DNA of 52,371 bases from Oscillospiraceae bacterium (GTDB taxonomy: Bacteria; Bacillota; Clostridia; Oscillospirales; Ruminococcaceae), in assembly GCA_022791945.1 (NCBI GenBank), contig JAAVZY010000033.1:1-52371 (forward strand), given 5' to 3'. A model generated the notes under the pieces. The model was not told where the DNA came from. It saw only the letters and a list, made by a program, of their open reading frames with translations, and made no database searches. The position numbers were made by a program, and so were the translations under genes. Shown here one piece after another: positions 40,601-48,276 of the stretch; the stretch's first letter is position 1; every line of letters starts with the position of its first letter.

Positions 40601-42147
40601 CTCAAACGGTGGAATTGAAGCCCGGACAGTCCGCCCGGCTGGAATTTGTGAACACCCGGAAGGAGTCCCTGCAAATTCTCAAGGTGGATGCGGAAACGGG
40701 GGATCCCCTCCCCGGAGCGGTGTTCACCATCACCAGGACCTCCGGCGAGCCGGTAGGAGATCGCTACACCACCGACCGGAACGGCTCCATCCTAATCTCA
40801 GAGTTGGAACCGGGAGCATACATCATATCGGAGGTGCAAGCTCCGGAGGGGTACATCCTCTCCGCCGTGCCCCAAACGATTGAACTGAAGCCTGGACAGT
40901 CCTCCCGGCTGGAATTTACAAACACAAAGAACTCCCAGCTGGAGCTGCGAAAGCTGGACGCGGCCACCCGTCTCCCCATGGACGGGGTCACCTTCCGGCT
41001 GAGCAGGATGGACGACGAATTCATCGGCAATTTCCGCACTCAAAAGGGCGGTCAGATTGTGGCAGATAACCTGGCTCCCGGCTGGTACACCCTGCGGGAG
41101 ATCGAGACACTGCCGGGATACCTGCTGGACGATTCCGCCCACAATGTCGAGCTGAAAGCGGGAGAAACGGCCTCTCTGGAGCTGCTGAATCAGCCGCTGA
41201 ACAGCCTGACAGTACGTAAAAAGGACGCCCTCACCGGCCTTCCTCTGACAGGGGTGGAATTCCGGCTGGAAACCATCTCCGGCGCGTTCGTGGGGAACTA
41301 CATCACCGGCGAGGACGGTACCTTCACCGTCTCCAATCTGAATCCCGGCTGGTACCGGGCCTACGAAACGAAAACGCTGCCCGGCTACAAGCTGGACAAG
41401 ACGCCTCAGACGGTGGAGCTTATCTCCGGCAAAACGGCGGAGCTCGTGTTCACCAATCAGCCGCTCAATACCTTAATCGTAAAAAAGATTGACGCTGTGA
41501 CGAAGCAGCCCCTGGTGGGGGTCCGGATGCAGGTCAATACCGTCAGAGGGGAAAAGGTGGGCGAGTATGTTACCAGGGAAGGAGGCTACTTTGCGGTCAA
41601 CGACCTGAAGCCGGGGACCTATACCGTTTTCGAGCTGGAAACGCTGCCGGACTATGTGCTGGATTCCACCCCGCAGACCGTAGAGCTGGTGGAGGGTCAC
41701 AATGCCGAGCTGACCTTCGTGAATCAGCCCCGGAACGCCCTGGAAATCCGGAAAACCGACGCCGTTACCGGCAAACCCCTGACCGGCATCCGGTTTGAGG
41801 TTACAAAATTGAATGGAGAGAAGGTAGGCACTTACACCACCGCCAACGGGCAGGCAGTTGTCACCGGACTGGAACCCGGGGCGTATATCGTTCGGGAGAC
41901 GCAGACCATCCCCGGATATGTGCTGGACGCCACCCCGCAGACAGTGGAGCTCCTGCCCGGAAAATCCGCGGTGGTAGAGTTTGTGAATGTGCCGCTCGTT
42001 GGCCTGCAAATCCAGAAAGTGGATTCCGTCACCGGCGTGAGCTTCGATGTGAAGCACATCGATGGGCGGCTCATCGGTTCCTTCATCACCGACAGCAACG
42101 GTTACATCCATGTTCCCGGACTGGAGGAGGGCTGGATTGAGATGTAA
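37636..42147 (+). CDS. giant thioester-domain/SpaA-repeat surface adhesin, C-terminally truncated
   Basis: 1503 residues. N-terminal signal region (LVSAFLAVLLTIAAPFSTAA). A thioester domain with Cys128 in KIAYCIEPF and Gln182 in AATQCLIWEV, the Cys-Gln pair that forms an internal thioester able to bind host or surface amines. From about residue 357 there are 12 complete SpaA/CnaB (prealbumin-like) repeats of about 90 residues, each opening like LQILKVDAETGDPLPGAVF and carrying TE...P.GY, consistent with Lys-Asn/Asp isopeptide bonds. The 13th repeat has a shortened start (KVDSVTGVSFDV) and stops at GLEEGWIEM. No LPxTG motif, hydrophobic helix or basic tail follows, so it cannot be sorted normally. 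Probably a decayed adhesin. Confidence 0.88.
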   Translation: MYQHSKLKHIHNRLQNRFRSLVSAFLAVLLTIAAPFSTAAESFQWNPSNNFSSEESLDYTVEEDTVPAIDGSGGNTYPFYGVQLTDEAGNPLPMPRTFPAIIEGPMWNNPLGKCSYFFVTFNGKIAYCIEPFVFSTSSGVNYEQRKNFDKLSVPQKLAVSYILKFGSPSGNDSNNNWHAATQCLIWEVTSGQRQPDMSGSPGSYYNALVQTFPGMTAKYNQMIEQVKSWRQVPSFTNQTEQDAPTYKLEGSGPYTVTLTNTNSACNLSSFGFQASGVTCTVNGNDLVITSPTEITGEITVKGDRTDVTDSSDNYIFWCDPAGRDQTRMSPGPDPVPCYFKLGAEASTPPDTPDLPDTPTGNYQITISKLETGTDLPLSGAQFEVRFLGGPGDIIIPPANPEDPPVIEPEHQFTATATTNASGKITLSVPYKGVYKITELIPPANHKLAEQTVQTVTVNDGSPSARISYHNEPYTGITIQKIDAQTKAPLSGATFQLEQIDGNIVKTGITGPSGKLTFSDIPAASYRVTEIAPPPNYHLSRTPSQSVELKPDQMASLVFENEPYSGLRIRKVDAETGEGLSGALFSIHVKDGELVGEALTDVNGLIIKNNLPEGWYTVTEKQPPEGYLLDTPIRDVYVRPEEDVEVVFRDFKRPELLLKKEDAKTGAPLPGAVFRVARRDSAEYTEVTTGPDGTVLLTGLDADWYVVTEIKAPEGYIVDSTPHDIQLLPGKTSRIVIDNNAKPSLRIRKIDSLTKQPLAHAAFQIQEKNGKILGAYWTNDDGIIFLEDIKPALYVLTETTAPAGYLPLAEPIEALVEPNQVTTVTLENTPKLPLLIHKLDAETGEALAGAVFVVTKANGEAVGEYLTGRNGYAVVPELEPGFYTIKEVKAPDGYVMSGSPQTVEIREGKPAQVEFVNTRKESLQILKVDAETGDPLPGAVFTITKTSGEPVGDRYTTDRNGSILISELEPGAYIISEVQAPEGYILSAAPQTVELKPGQSARLEFVNTRKESLQILKVDAETGDPLPGAVFTITRTSGEPVGDRYTTDRNGSILISELEPGAYIISEVQAPEGYILSAVPQTIELKPGQSSRLEFTNTKNSQLELRKLDAATRLPMDGVTFRLSRMDDEFIGNFRTQKGGQIVADNLAPGWYTLREIETLPGYLLDDSAHNVELKAGETASLELLNQPLNSLTVRKKDALTGLPLTGVEFRLETISGAFVGNYITGEDGTFTVSNLNPGWYRAYETKTLPGYKLDKTPQTVELISGKTAELVFTNQPLNTLIVKKIDAVTKQPLVGVRMQVNTVRGEKVGEYVTREGGYFAVNDLKPGTYTVFELETLPDYVLDSTPQTVELVEGHNAELTFVNQPRNALEIRKTDAVTGKPLTGIRFEVTKLNGEKVGTYTTANGQAVVTGLEPGAYIVRETQTIPGYVLDATPQTVELLPGKSAVVEFVNVPLVGLQIQKVDSVTGVSFDVKHIDGRLIGSFITDSNGYIHVPGLEEGWIEM
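40387..40926 (+). repeat. recent tandem duplication of one SpaA repeat (2 x 270 bp)
   Basis: Units 40387-40656 and 40657-40926 (adhesin repeats 7 and 8) are nearly identical in DNA, both opening CGGAAGGA(A/G)TCCCTGCAA; the encoded 90-residue units differ at only a handful of positions. Other repeats of the gene are far more diverged. Confidence 0.85.
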
Positions 42148-42153
42148 ATAAGC

Positions 42154-42184
42154 AAAAAGGCTCCTGTGAACAGGAGCCTTTTTG
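42154..42184. terminator. bidirectional rho-independent terminator
   Basis: AAAAAGGCTCCTG-TGAA-CAGGAGCCTTTTT directly after the truncated adhesin and facing the convergent minus-strand gene at 42196. Confidence 0.85.
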
Positions 42185-42195
42185 TCATAATGTAT

Positions 42196-42747
42196 TTATT
42201 TACCAATACCCTCCCCGCCATATATCCCATCTTCTTGCTCGCTTTGATATTGTTCTACTTTAGTTAAAAAATCTCGATATGTAATTGCTTTATCAATACC
42301 TAATACGCTGGTTGTAGAACATGGAAGAATCAGACGCTCATCTTCTTTCTTAAAAAGTAAATAACAATACTCATGATAGTAGATAATAGTCTCAATATCC
42401 TTTAACTCTATCTGCTTTAATAGATAGTCAAGGTTATCAAACCAAACATGATGGGCTTTCAAAAAATTTTGTCCCACAAAGTAATCACCCTTTGAGGTTG
42501 GAGAATAGAACAGCCAACTATCATTTTGATCGACTACAACCTTTATTAAGTATTGGTCTGTAACTTGAAGCTCTACCTTGCTTTGGTTTACTGTTATAAT
42601 TGAAACCGGGATTGGGCCCCGATTTCCCGCTAAAAATTTTATCCCGGTTGGTTTTTGAGTTAGGATATAAGTGATAATGCAGCTGGAAACAATAATTAGA
42701 GTAAATCCAATACACTTAATAAAACGGTGCACTGAACCAGCTTTCAT
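42196..42747 (-). CDS. membrane-anchored hypothetical protein of the AT-rich cassette
   Basis: 183 residues, AT-rich unlike the flanking ICE genes. One N-terminal transmembrane helix (FIKCIGFTLIIVSSCIITYI), then an exported domain (VSIITVNQSKVELQVTDQYL; IETIIYYHEYCYLLFKKEDE). It lies just downstream of the secreted protease on the same strand, so it may be an inhibitor, immunity protein or processing partner; this is a positional guess. Family not recognised. Confidence 0.6.
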   Translation of the reverse strand: MKAGSVHRFIKCIGFTLIIVSSCIITYILTQKPTGIKFLAGNRGPIPVSIITVNQSKVELQVTDQYLIKVVVDQNDSWLFYSPTSKGDYFVGQNFLKAHHVWFDNLDYLLKQIELKDIETIIYYHEYCYLLFKKEDERLILPCSTTSVLGIDKAITYRDFLTKVEQYQSEQEDGIYGGEGIGK

Positions 42748-42784
42748 TTATATCATCCCCATTACTACATCACGAAATGTATAG

Positions 42785-43777
42785 TTATCCGAAGTAAATG
42801 TGATCCTTCAAGTAACTTGGGGCGGATCCTTGATACGAAATAGCAACATTGTTTTGACCCCACGAATTATTTACATAAAGAACATAGGCCGTCGTTGAAC
42901 GAGTTATTAACTGTTCAGCATATCCGTGTATGGTTTGTACATGTCCGTCTGTAGCTAAACCGCCGCCATTCGTTCCAAGCGTCAAGGGTTTATTCCTATC
43001 GATTTGTGATTTCACTAAACTGAAAGAATATGAAGCCGACGATACCCTAACAGAATATCCCCAATTAGATAGAGCTTTGTTGGTTCCGCTTTTTAATGTG
43101 CTTAAACTAACCGGCCCCATCAACCCGTCCAGATAGTTTATTGTTTCATTAGCAGTCATACTTGTATCAATGTATCCCTTGTATTGTAACATTATGTAAG
43201 CGCTAGTAGGACCACATTTTCCATTGATCCATGCAGTTGATAATGTGCCAGTAAGCTGTCCCCGTGCATTAGCGCGCGGCATAGCTAAAGGCTCATCAGA
43301 AACATGTAATTTACTTGTTGGACTTGTTTCCTTATCTGTTATCTCATTCAGCGAAGCCGAAGGAGTAAAGGCATAACCCTCATATATATGCCGTTTGTTT
43401 GAATCATAGTATTCAAAATATCCTCCATAGTATTTCTTTCCGCTTACACTGGAATAAGGGTTGGCGCTTGACAAGGAATATTCGTACACATTCAGCGTAT
43501 TTATCCCAATTATAGCATAGCCATCCCCAACCCTATACAATCGCGCAATTACATTATCGTTCTGAGGACTATATAAATTATCAAGGAATATAACATCTGA
43601 AATCACAGTATTTTCTAATGACGAAATATAATTGCCTACAAACATTGTAGTTTCCTTGAGCAGTGCAGGTTCACTCTCTCCTACAGTTGTTGCAGATACT
43701 ACACCAGTAGAACCAATAGCTAAACAAATTGCTAATATCAAGGAAGTGATGATCTTGTTTGTTTTTTTCTTCATCAT
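42785..43777 (-). CDS. secreted papain-like (C39-type) cysteine protease
   Basis: 330 residues from ATG 43777 (GAGGGATA upstream). Signal peptide MMKKKTNKIITSLILAICLA then IGSTGVVSA. After a propeptide-like region of about 150 residues the C-terminal domain has the papain-fold triad in order: Cys in WINGKCGPTSAYIMLQYKG, His in TDGHVQTIHGYAEQ, Asn in LYVNNSWGQNN. This matches peptidase C39-like/C10-like exported proteases. Substrate unknown; toxin maturation, immune evasion or a bacteriocin role are all possible. Strong promoter at 43887-43915. AT-rich, clearly foreign to the ICE. Confidence 0.75.
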   Translation of the reverse strand: MMKKKTNKIITSLILAICLAIGSTGVVSATTVGESEPALLKETTMFVGNYISSLENTVISDVIFLDNLYSPQNDNVIARLYRVGDGYAIIGINTLNVYEYSLSSANPYSSVSGKKYYGGYFEYYDSNKRHIYEGYAFTPSASLNEITDKETSPTSKLHVSDEPLAMPRANARGQLTGTLSTAWINGKCGPTSAYIMLQYKGYIDTSMTANETINYLDGLMGPVSLSTLKSGTNKALSNWGYSVRVSSASYSFSLVKSQIDRNKPLTLGTNGGGLATDGHVQTIHGYAEQLITRSTTAYVLYVNNSWGQNNVAISYQGSAPSYLKDHIYFG

Positions 43778-43886
43778 GACATTATCCCTCTTTTCAATCA
43801 AAAGCGGCTTATCAAACCTGTGAGGATAAATGCGGCATTACAACTGAATCATTGGAATCATCTCTTTCACAAGTGTCGTTAGTATA

Positions 43887-43915
43887 AGTATATGACTATT
43901 TTTATATAAAGTCAA
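43887..43915 (-). promoter_or_regulatory. promoter of the secreted protease
   Basis: Minus strand TTGACT (43910-43915), 17-nt spacer, TATACT (43887-43892). Confidence 0.75.
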
Positions 43916-43944
43916 GATGATCTGTCATATTTTCCTATAAAGAA

Positions 43945-44103
43945 TTAAATCGCCATTTTAAACAGTTCGCAGGGGCTACTTTCTTTTGTATCGTAAAACT
44001 CAATGCTATCGTCCTGCAACGCCTTGGTGTTCTTCGCTGTGTATTTGTGGTCGTCGTTGCAGACTTCGTTTGGAACGCAGTGCTTGCAGTTGCTACAGGT
44101 CAT
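43945..44103 (-). CDS. 52-residue Cys-rich small protein
   Basis: Minus-strand frame from ATG 44103, preceded by AGGGGGGATTAGAA. Starts MTCSNCKHCVPNEVCNDDHK, continues YTAKNTKALQDDSIEFYDTK and ends SSPCELFKMAI. The CxxCxxC...C pattern followed by an acidic stretch looks like a small zinc-finger or rubredoxin-like knuckle of the type found in mobile elements. It sits at the right edge of the AT-rich cassette, and its ribosome binding site overlaps the methylase remnant on the other strand. Confidence 0.55.
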   Translation of the reverse strand: MTCSNCKHCVPNEVCNDDHKYTAKNTKALQDDSIEFYDTKESSPCELFKMAI

Positions 44104-44446
44104 TTCTAATCCCCCCTATCACAATACCGAGGGGTATTACCAGAATGTGGGGGAGGAGGGCTTCACCGAGCGGGAGCATCTCTGCCTGCGGGAGCTGCTG
44201 CTGGGGATACAGGGAAAGTTCCTGCTGTCCTACAACGACGACGGATTTATTCGGGAGCTCTACAGCCAGCCGGGGATCTCCCTGATGGAGATCCACCGGA
44301 TCCACAACATGAGACAGCGGTTTGAGGGAGGGAGCCGGTTTTCCGAGCTGCTCATCGCAAACTACGACCTGCGGGAGCGGGAAACCCTGGGCCAGACCTC
44401 GCTGTTTCAGCCGGAATATCAGGAGGACTCGATATGCGATTTGTAA
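44102..44446 (+). pseudogene. C-terminal remnant of a D12-class DNA adenine methylase
   Basis: From 44102 the frame reads ISNPPYHNTEGYYQNVGEEG, then GKFLLSYNDDGFIRELYSQP, IHNMRQRFEGGSRFSELLIA and NYDLRERETLGQTSLF. PPY corresponds to motif IV (DPPY) of N6-adenine methylases and the rest to their C-terminal half. The AdoMet-binding FxGxG motif and target-recognition region that should precede it are gone: upstream DNA belongs to the AT-rich cassette and codes on the other strand. No start codon suits the fragment. Confidence 0.7.
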
Positions 44447-44826
44447 AAGAAAACACCGGGGCAGGCATCGCTGTCCCCGCCGCGGTTCTGCGGCTGAGCG
44501 GCATGGGGGAGGAGCCCCGGCTGGAGCTTCACGTGCTGGACAAGGCCGTCCTGCTGCTGGAGGAGCGGATGACCGCCATGGAGCTGGTCACCGCCATCCA
44601 CTCCCTGTACCGGCAGACTCTGGAGCTGCTGGCCCATCTGGCGGAGGTCTGCGGTAGCTGGGAGGACTGCGGCGAATACCCGGAGGTGCCGGAGGAGGTG
44701 CGGGAGGCGGCGGAATATGACCTCCGGGACGTGCCGCCCTGCCTGCTGGAGCTGCTGGCCTCCGGAGACGTCTGCCTGGGTGCGCTGGAGGAGCATCTTG
44801 TCAGGGAGGACATTGTGTATGGATGA
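44434..44826 (+). CDS. ICE hypothetical protein downstream of the methylase remnant
   Basis: 130 residues, acidic, mostly helical (MRFVKENTGAGIAVPAAVLR; VLDKAVLLLEERMTAMELVT; CLLELLASGDVCLGALEEHL). It overlaps the end of the methylase remnant by 13 bp and the next gene by 8 bp, as in a compact operon. The start may resemble an AbrB-like swapped hairpin (GIAVPAAVLRLSGM...), but this is weak. Function unknown. Confidence 0.6.
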   Translation: MRFVKENTGAGIAVPAAVLRLSGMGEEPRLELHVLDKAVLLLEERMTAMELVTAIHSLYRQTLELLAHLAEVCGSWEDCGEYPEVPEEVREAAEYDLRDVPPCLLELLASGDVCLGALEEHLVREDIVYG

Positions 44827-45343
44827 GACGCCGCGGAAATTGGATGGGATCCTGCTCCGGGATGGGGCGCTGATCTATTATGGGAATCCCGCCGGCCGCC
44901 TGGAGGGGGAGGGGGTAACCGCGGATTCCATCTTCCGCCGCAGAGAGCTGGAGGAATGGCTGGAGGGGCAGGGACTTCCGGTCCAATGGGAGGAGGGCGT
45001 GTATGACGGGCTCTGCCAGGAGCGAATCCCAATCTTTCGCATCTGGCAGCTCCGACCGGAGGTTCCCCTCCGGTTCCCGGCCCTGGCTCAGCTGCGGGAG
45101 GCGTATGGAGAGCCCTGCCCCGGCTGCTACCGGGCGGTGTACGCCGGGGAACGGGCGGGACGCTCTCTGGAGGAGCTGTGGCTGGACTACTGCCGGGAGC
45201 CTCTGGAGGGAGCGGAGCATCCCCTGTCCATCTCGGACGTGCTCGAGCTGCGGGAGCCCTCCGGAAGCAGCTTTTTCTACATTGACCGCAGGGAGATGCT
45301 CCCCATCCCCTTTGCGGACAGCGGGAGGGAGGGGGACGGGTGA
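44819..45343 (+). CDS. YodL-like domain protein
   Basis: 174 residues from ATG 44819. The C-terminal stretch EHPLSISDVLELREPSGSSF then FYIDRREMLPIPF resembles the YodL signature (HxLSVSDVV...YYVDxxGFxxVPxF) common in proteins of large clostridial mobile elements, often next to conjugation genes. Function unknown. The stop overlaps the GTG of the next gene (GTGA). Confidence 0.6.
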   Translation: MDETPRKLDGILLRDGALIYYGNPAGRLEGEGVTADSIFRRRELEEWLEGQGLPVQWEEGVYDGLCQERIPIFRIWQLRPEVPLRFPALAQLREAYGEPCPGCYRAVYAGERAGRSLEELWLDYCREPLEGAEHPLSISDVLELREPSGSSFFYIDRREMLPIPFADSGREGDG

Positions 45344-46098
45344 GCAGGCTGAAGCCTCTGAGGCGGGAGGGGATCTTCTCCCGGGACAGCGTTCCCGGCT
45401 CAGGCGGGCTGCTGGCGGTCTGGGGCAGTCCGGGGAGCGGTAAGACTGCTGCGGCGGTGAAAATCGCTGTGTGCCTGGCGAAGCGGGACAGGCAGGTGAT
45501 CCTGCTCCTCTGCGGGAGCGCCGCGCCGGAGCTTCCCTGCCTCTGTCCTGCCCCGGAAGAGCCACGCTCCCTGGGGAGCATCCTGGCCGCCGCCCACGTG
45601 ACCCGGAATCTCCTGCGGAATCACCTGGTGTCCAGCCCCCTGGAAACCCTCCGGCTGCTGGGAATGCGGAGAGGAGAAAACGCCCGCTCCTACCCTCCCG
45701 GAGGGGCGGCGCAGGCCGGGGAGCTTCTGGACTGCCTCCGGGCGGAGGCGGACTGCGTGGTCTGCGACTGCGCCGCCTCCCTGGCCGAGGACGCGCTCTC
45801 CCTCCGGGCTCTGCTGGAGGCGGATCGGGTGCTGCGGCTGTCTCCGGGGGGAGCCAAAGCGGCCAGCTTTTTCGCAAGCCAGCTGCCGCTGCTTCGGGAG
45901 GAGGGGCGGCAGCATGGCAGGCATTGGCTGGTGTCCGTTGGGCCCGGTTCCAGGGGAAAGGGGGATTTCTCCCTCGCCTTCCCGCCCGAGCTGGAGGGCC
46001 AGCGCGCCTCCGGCTCCCTGCTCTCTCCCCTGACCGCCAGGAGCAGCCGGGCCTTCCTCCGGACAGTGGAGGCCATCTGCCGGGAGGTGTTTCCCTGA
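45340..46098 (+). CDS. ParA/MinD-like P-loop ATPase of the conjugative element
   Basis: 252 residues from GTG 45340. Walker A LLAVWGSPGSGKTAAAVKIA near residue 27-45, a Cys-rich middle, CVVCDCAASLAEDALSLRAL in the position of Walker B/switch, and VLRLSPGGAKAASFFASQLP. The deviation from the ParA KGGxGKT form suggests a divergent member. Similar ATPases lie next to conjugation genes in clostridial ICEs and may position the transfer machinery. A GTGA overlap indicates coupling with the YodL-like gene. Confidence 0.7.
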   Translation: MSRLKPLRREGIFSRDSVPGSGGLLAVWGSPGSGKTAAAVKIAVCLAKRDRQVILLLCGSAAPELPCLCPAPEEPRSLGSILAAAHVTRNLLRNHLVSSPLETLRLLGMRRGENARSYPPGGAAQAGELLDCLRAEADCVVCDCAASLAEDALSLRALLEADRVLRLSPGGAKAASFFASQLPLLREEGRQHGRHWLVSVGPGSRGKGDFSLAFPPELEGQRASGSLLSPLTARSSRAFLRTVEAICREVFP

Positions 46099-46129
46099 AC
46101 ATGATTTTAAAGGAAAGAAGGTATGTACA

Positions 46130-46474
46130 GTGTGCAAAAAACACAGATACAGAAAAATCGCGGGATTGCTGCTGGCGGTCCCGCTGCTGGTATGCCTGTT
46201 CTGCACTCCCGCCCTGGCCAAGGGGGACGTAGCGGGCGTCATTGAGAAAACCTGGTCCAGCGCCTCTCTCCAGATTCAGCAGCTGGTCAACAATGTGGTC
46301 TTTCCGGCCATCGATCTCATTCTGGCTGTCTTTTTCTTCGTAAAACTGTCCACGGCGTATTTCGACTACCGCAAGCATGGCCAGTTTGAATGGAGCGGTC
46401 CGGCGATTCTCTTTGTCTGCCTGGTGTTTACCCTGACCGCGCCTCTCTACATCTGGTCCATCATCGGGCCGTAA
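46130..46474 (+). CDS. DUF3852-like small membrane protein of the transfer apparatus
   Basis: 114 residues from GTG 46130 (AGGAAAGAAGG 8 nt upstream; the nearby ATG 46123 is out of frame). Signal peptide MCKKHRYRKIAGLLLAVPLL to TPALAKG, then two hydrophobic helices (VFPAIDLILAVFFFVKLSTA; AILFVCLVFTLTAPLYIWSI) linked by a basic loop. The size, signal peptide and two-helix layout resemble VirB2-like pilins and the clostridial DUF3852 family found just before TrbL-like genes, as here. Confidence 0.65.
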   Translation: MCKKHRYRKIAGLLLAVPLLVCLFCTPALAKGDVAGVIEKTWSSASLQIQQLVNNVVFPAIDLILAVFFFVKLSTAYFDYRKHGQFEWSGPAILFVCLVFTLTAPLYIWSIIGP

Positions 46475-46486
46475 GGAGCGGGGCGG

Positions 46487-47383
46487 ATGTTTATTTGGGA
46501 ATTCCTTCTCCCGGATGTGCTGGACCAGCTGCTGGACTGGTGCTATGCCCAGCTGGTGGGCTTTCTGGGCAGCTTCTTCGCCCAGATGGGCAACCTGGGC
46601 GTCGGGCTCTTTGAGCTGGAATGGGTCCAGGCGGTGCTGCTGTTTTTCTCCTGCCTGGCCTGGGCCCTGTACGCGGCCGGGCTGGCGGTGTCCGTCTTTG
46701 AGCTGGGAATCGAGTACCAGGCGGGCAGGGGCAGCCTCCGGGACGCTTCCCTCAACGCCCTCAAGGGTTTTCTGGCGGCGGGCTGCTTTGCCCTGGCCCC
46801 GGTGGAGCTGTACAAGCTCTCGGTGTCCCTCCAGGCCCAGATGTCATGGGAGCTCTCCGGATACGGGGACTTCCAGGCCTTGGGCAAGGCGCTCACCGAG
46901 GCCCTGGAGGCCAGCAGCCTGGACAATCTGAACGCGGCGAACATTTTCGGGGGACTGGCGGAGGATATCAACAGCCCCATCCTCTGGCTGTTCCTCGTCG
47001 TCATGATGGGGTACGCGGTCATCAAGTGCTTTTTCAGCAACCTGAAGCGGGGCGGGATCCTGCTGATTCAGATTGCGGTGGGCTCCCTGTATCTGTTCTC
47101 GGTGCCCAGGGGGTATCTGGACGGGTTCATCCAGTGGTGCAAGCAGGTGATGGGACTCTGCCTGACCGCCTTTTTGCAGACCACCCTGCTGACTGCCGGG
47201 CTGCTGGCCCTGCCGGACAGCGCCCTGCTGGGGCTTGGGCTCATGCTCTCCGCAGGGGAGGTGCCCCGGATCTGCGGGGCCTTCGGGCTGGATACCTCCA
47301 CCAAGGCAAGCCTCATGTCCGCCCTCCATACCGCACAGACCGCCGTTTCAGCCACACGCACCATTGTCCAGGCGGTGAAGTGA
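46487..47383 (+). CDS. TrbL/VirB6-like conjugal transfer membrane protein
   Basis: 298 residues with about six transmembrane helices (for example LEWVQAVLLFFSCLAWALYA; GILLIQIAVGSLYLFSVPRG; GLCLTAFLQTTLLTAGLLAL). The C-terminal motif VPRICGAFGLDTSTKASLMS followed by ALHTAQTAVSATRTIVQ is typical of the TrbL-like channel proteins of Gram-positive conjugative elements. A probable inner-membrane channel component of the type IV secretion system. It is 12 bp after the DUF3852-like gene and would normally be followed by the VirB3/VirB4 genes, but a 2-kb AT-rich insertion lies between. Confidence 0.78.
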   Translation: MFIWEFLLPDVLDQLLDWCYAQLVGFLGSFFAQMGNLGVGLFELEWVQAVLLFFSCLAWALYAAGLAVSVFELGIEYQAGRGSLRDASLNALKGFLAAGCFALAPVELYKLSVSLQAQMSWELSGYGDFQALGKALTEALEASSLDNLNAANIFGGLAEDINSPILWLFLVVMMGYAVIKCFFSNLKRGGILLIQIAVGSLYLFSVPRGYLDGFIQWCKQVMGLCLTAFLQTTLLTAGLLALPDSALLGLGLMLSAGEVPRICGAFGLDTSTKASLMSALHTAQTAVSATRTIVQAVK

Positions 47384-47456
47384 AGGGAGATGTACCGCTA
47401 TTACAAACACACGCGCGTTAGCAAGTCTGTTCGATGGGATCGGAGGGTTTCCCCTG

Positions 47457-48085
47457 TCAGCGGTCCGCAGCGGCATTGTTCCCCCTGAATTTCCGCAGGA
47501 TCCCCTCTCCTATTGCCAGAAAATGCTCCAGAAACGCCAATCTCATATAACTGTCAGCATGACTGTCCAGCAGCTCCTGAATTTTTGTAAACCCTGGAAA
47601 ATCCAATATACACCGGAGCGTGCGATTTATTCTGTCTCCCTTATTGCGTATCAGTTCCGCAATCGGATCCCCGCATAGATATTCACTATATTCCTCCTGC
47701 AGCTCACACAGGATGTGAAACAGCGGGCTTTGTGAATGAGGCTCCGCTGATGCAGCCATGTCAATTAAGGTATCCCATTGATCTCCCAGCCTGTCAGAAG
47801 GAAACATGTCTGGTGAAGTATTGACTGCCATAGAAAAAAGCGCATTCAGTGTGTATCGACGCTCTTCCTCCGCACTTTCCAGATATTCAAAGATAAAAGT
47901 GTCGCGCTTGTAGGAATCAGACTGCTGTAGCATAATGAGCCCAGCTTCTGAGAATACTGTTTGATCTGCTCCAGCATGTCAGCGTAGGGGAGGCACCTCA
48001 ATTTGATTGCTTCCAGCCGAGCTGCCAGTTCACGGTCAAACGAACGATGCCAAATTTGATATTCGTTCTCATATGGACTATACAT
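47457..48085 (-). pseudogene. frameshifted hypothetical gene
   Basis: Two overlapping frames belong together. The first starts at ATG 48085 (AGGAGTG upstream) with MYSPYENEYQIWHRSFDREL and runs to about KLGSLCYSS; the second continues from about 47935 with SDSYKRDTFIFEYLESAEEE then RRYTLNALF to 47457. The first frame turns to unlikely residues (LIPTSATLLSLNIW) right where the second begins, which points to a one-base frameshift near 47925-47945. Reassembled, the product would be about 205 residues, helical and acidic. Family not recognised. Two separate overlapping genes remain possible. Confidence 0.55.
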
Positions 48086-48276
48086 TATGCGCTCACTCCT
48101 ATTTTCTTATCTTGTATTTTAAATGGGCCATTGCACGATTCTTGAAAACCATTTGGATTATTTGTGATGTATAGGAACTGATATTTTTAAAAATACGAAT
48201 TTTAGAGCGCATACAGAACAAACAAGCGATAAAAAATACCATCTATTATAATCATAATGGAATAGGTGGTGGCATC

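Noticed and set aside
47390..47490. Short frame MYRYYKHTRVSK after the TrbL-like gene as the start of the next ICE gene
   Set aside because: Only about 30 codons, with the ribosome binding site too close to the ATG; could be a truncated gene start but the evidence is too thin.
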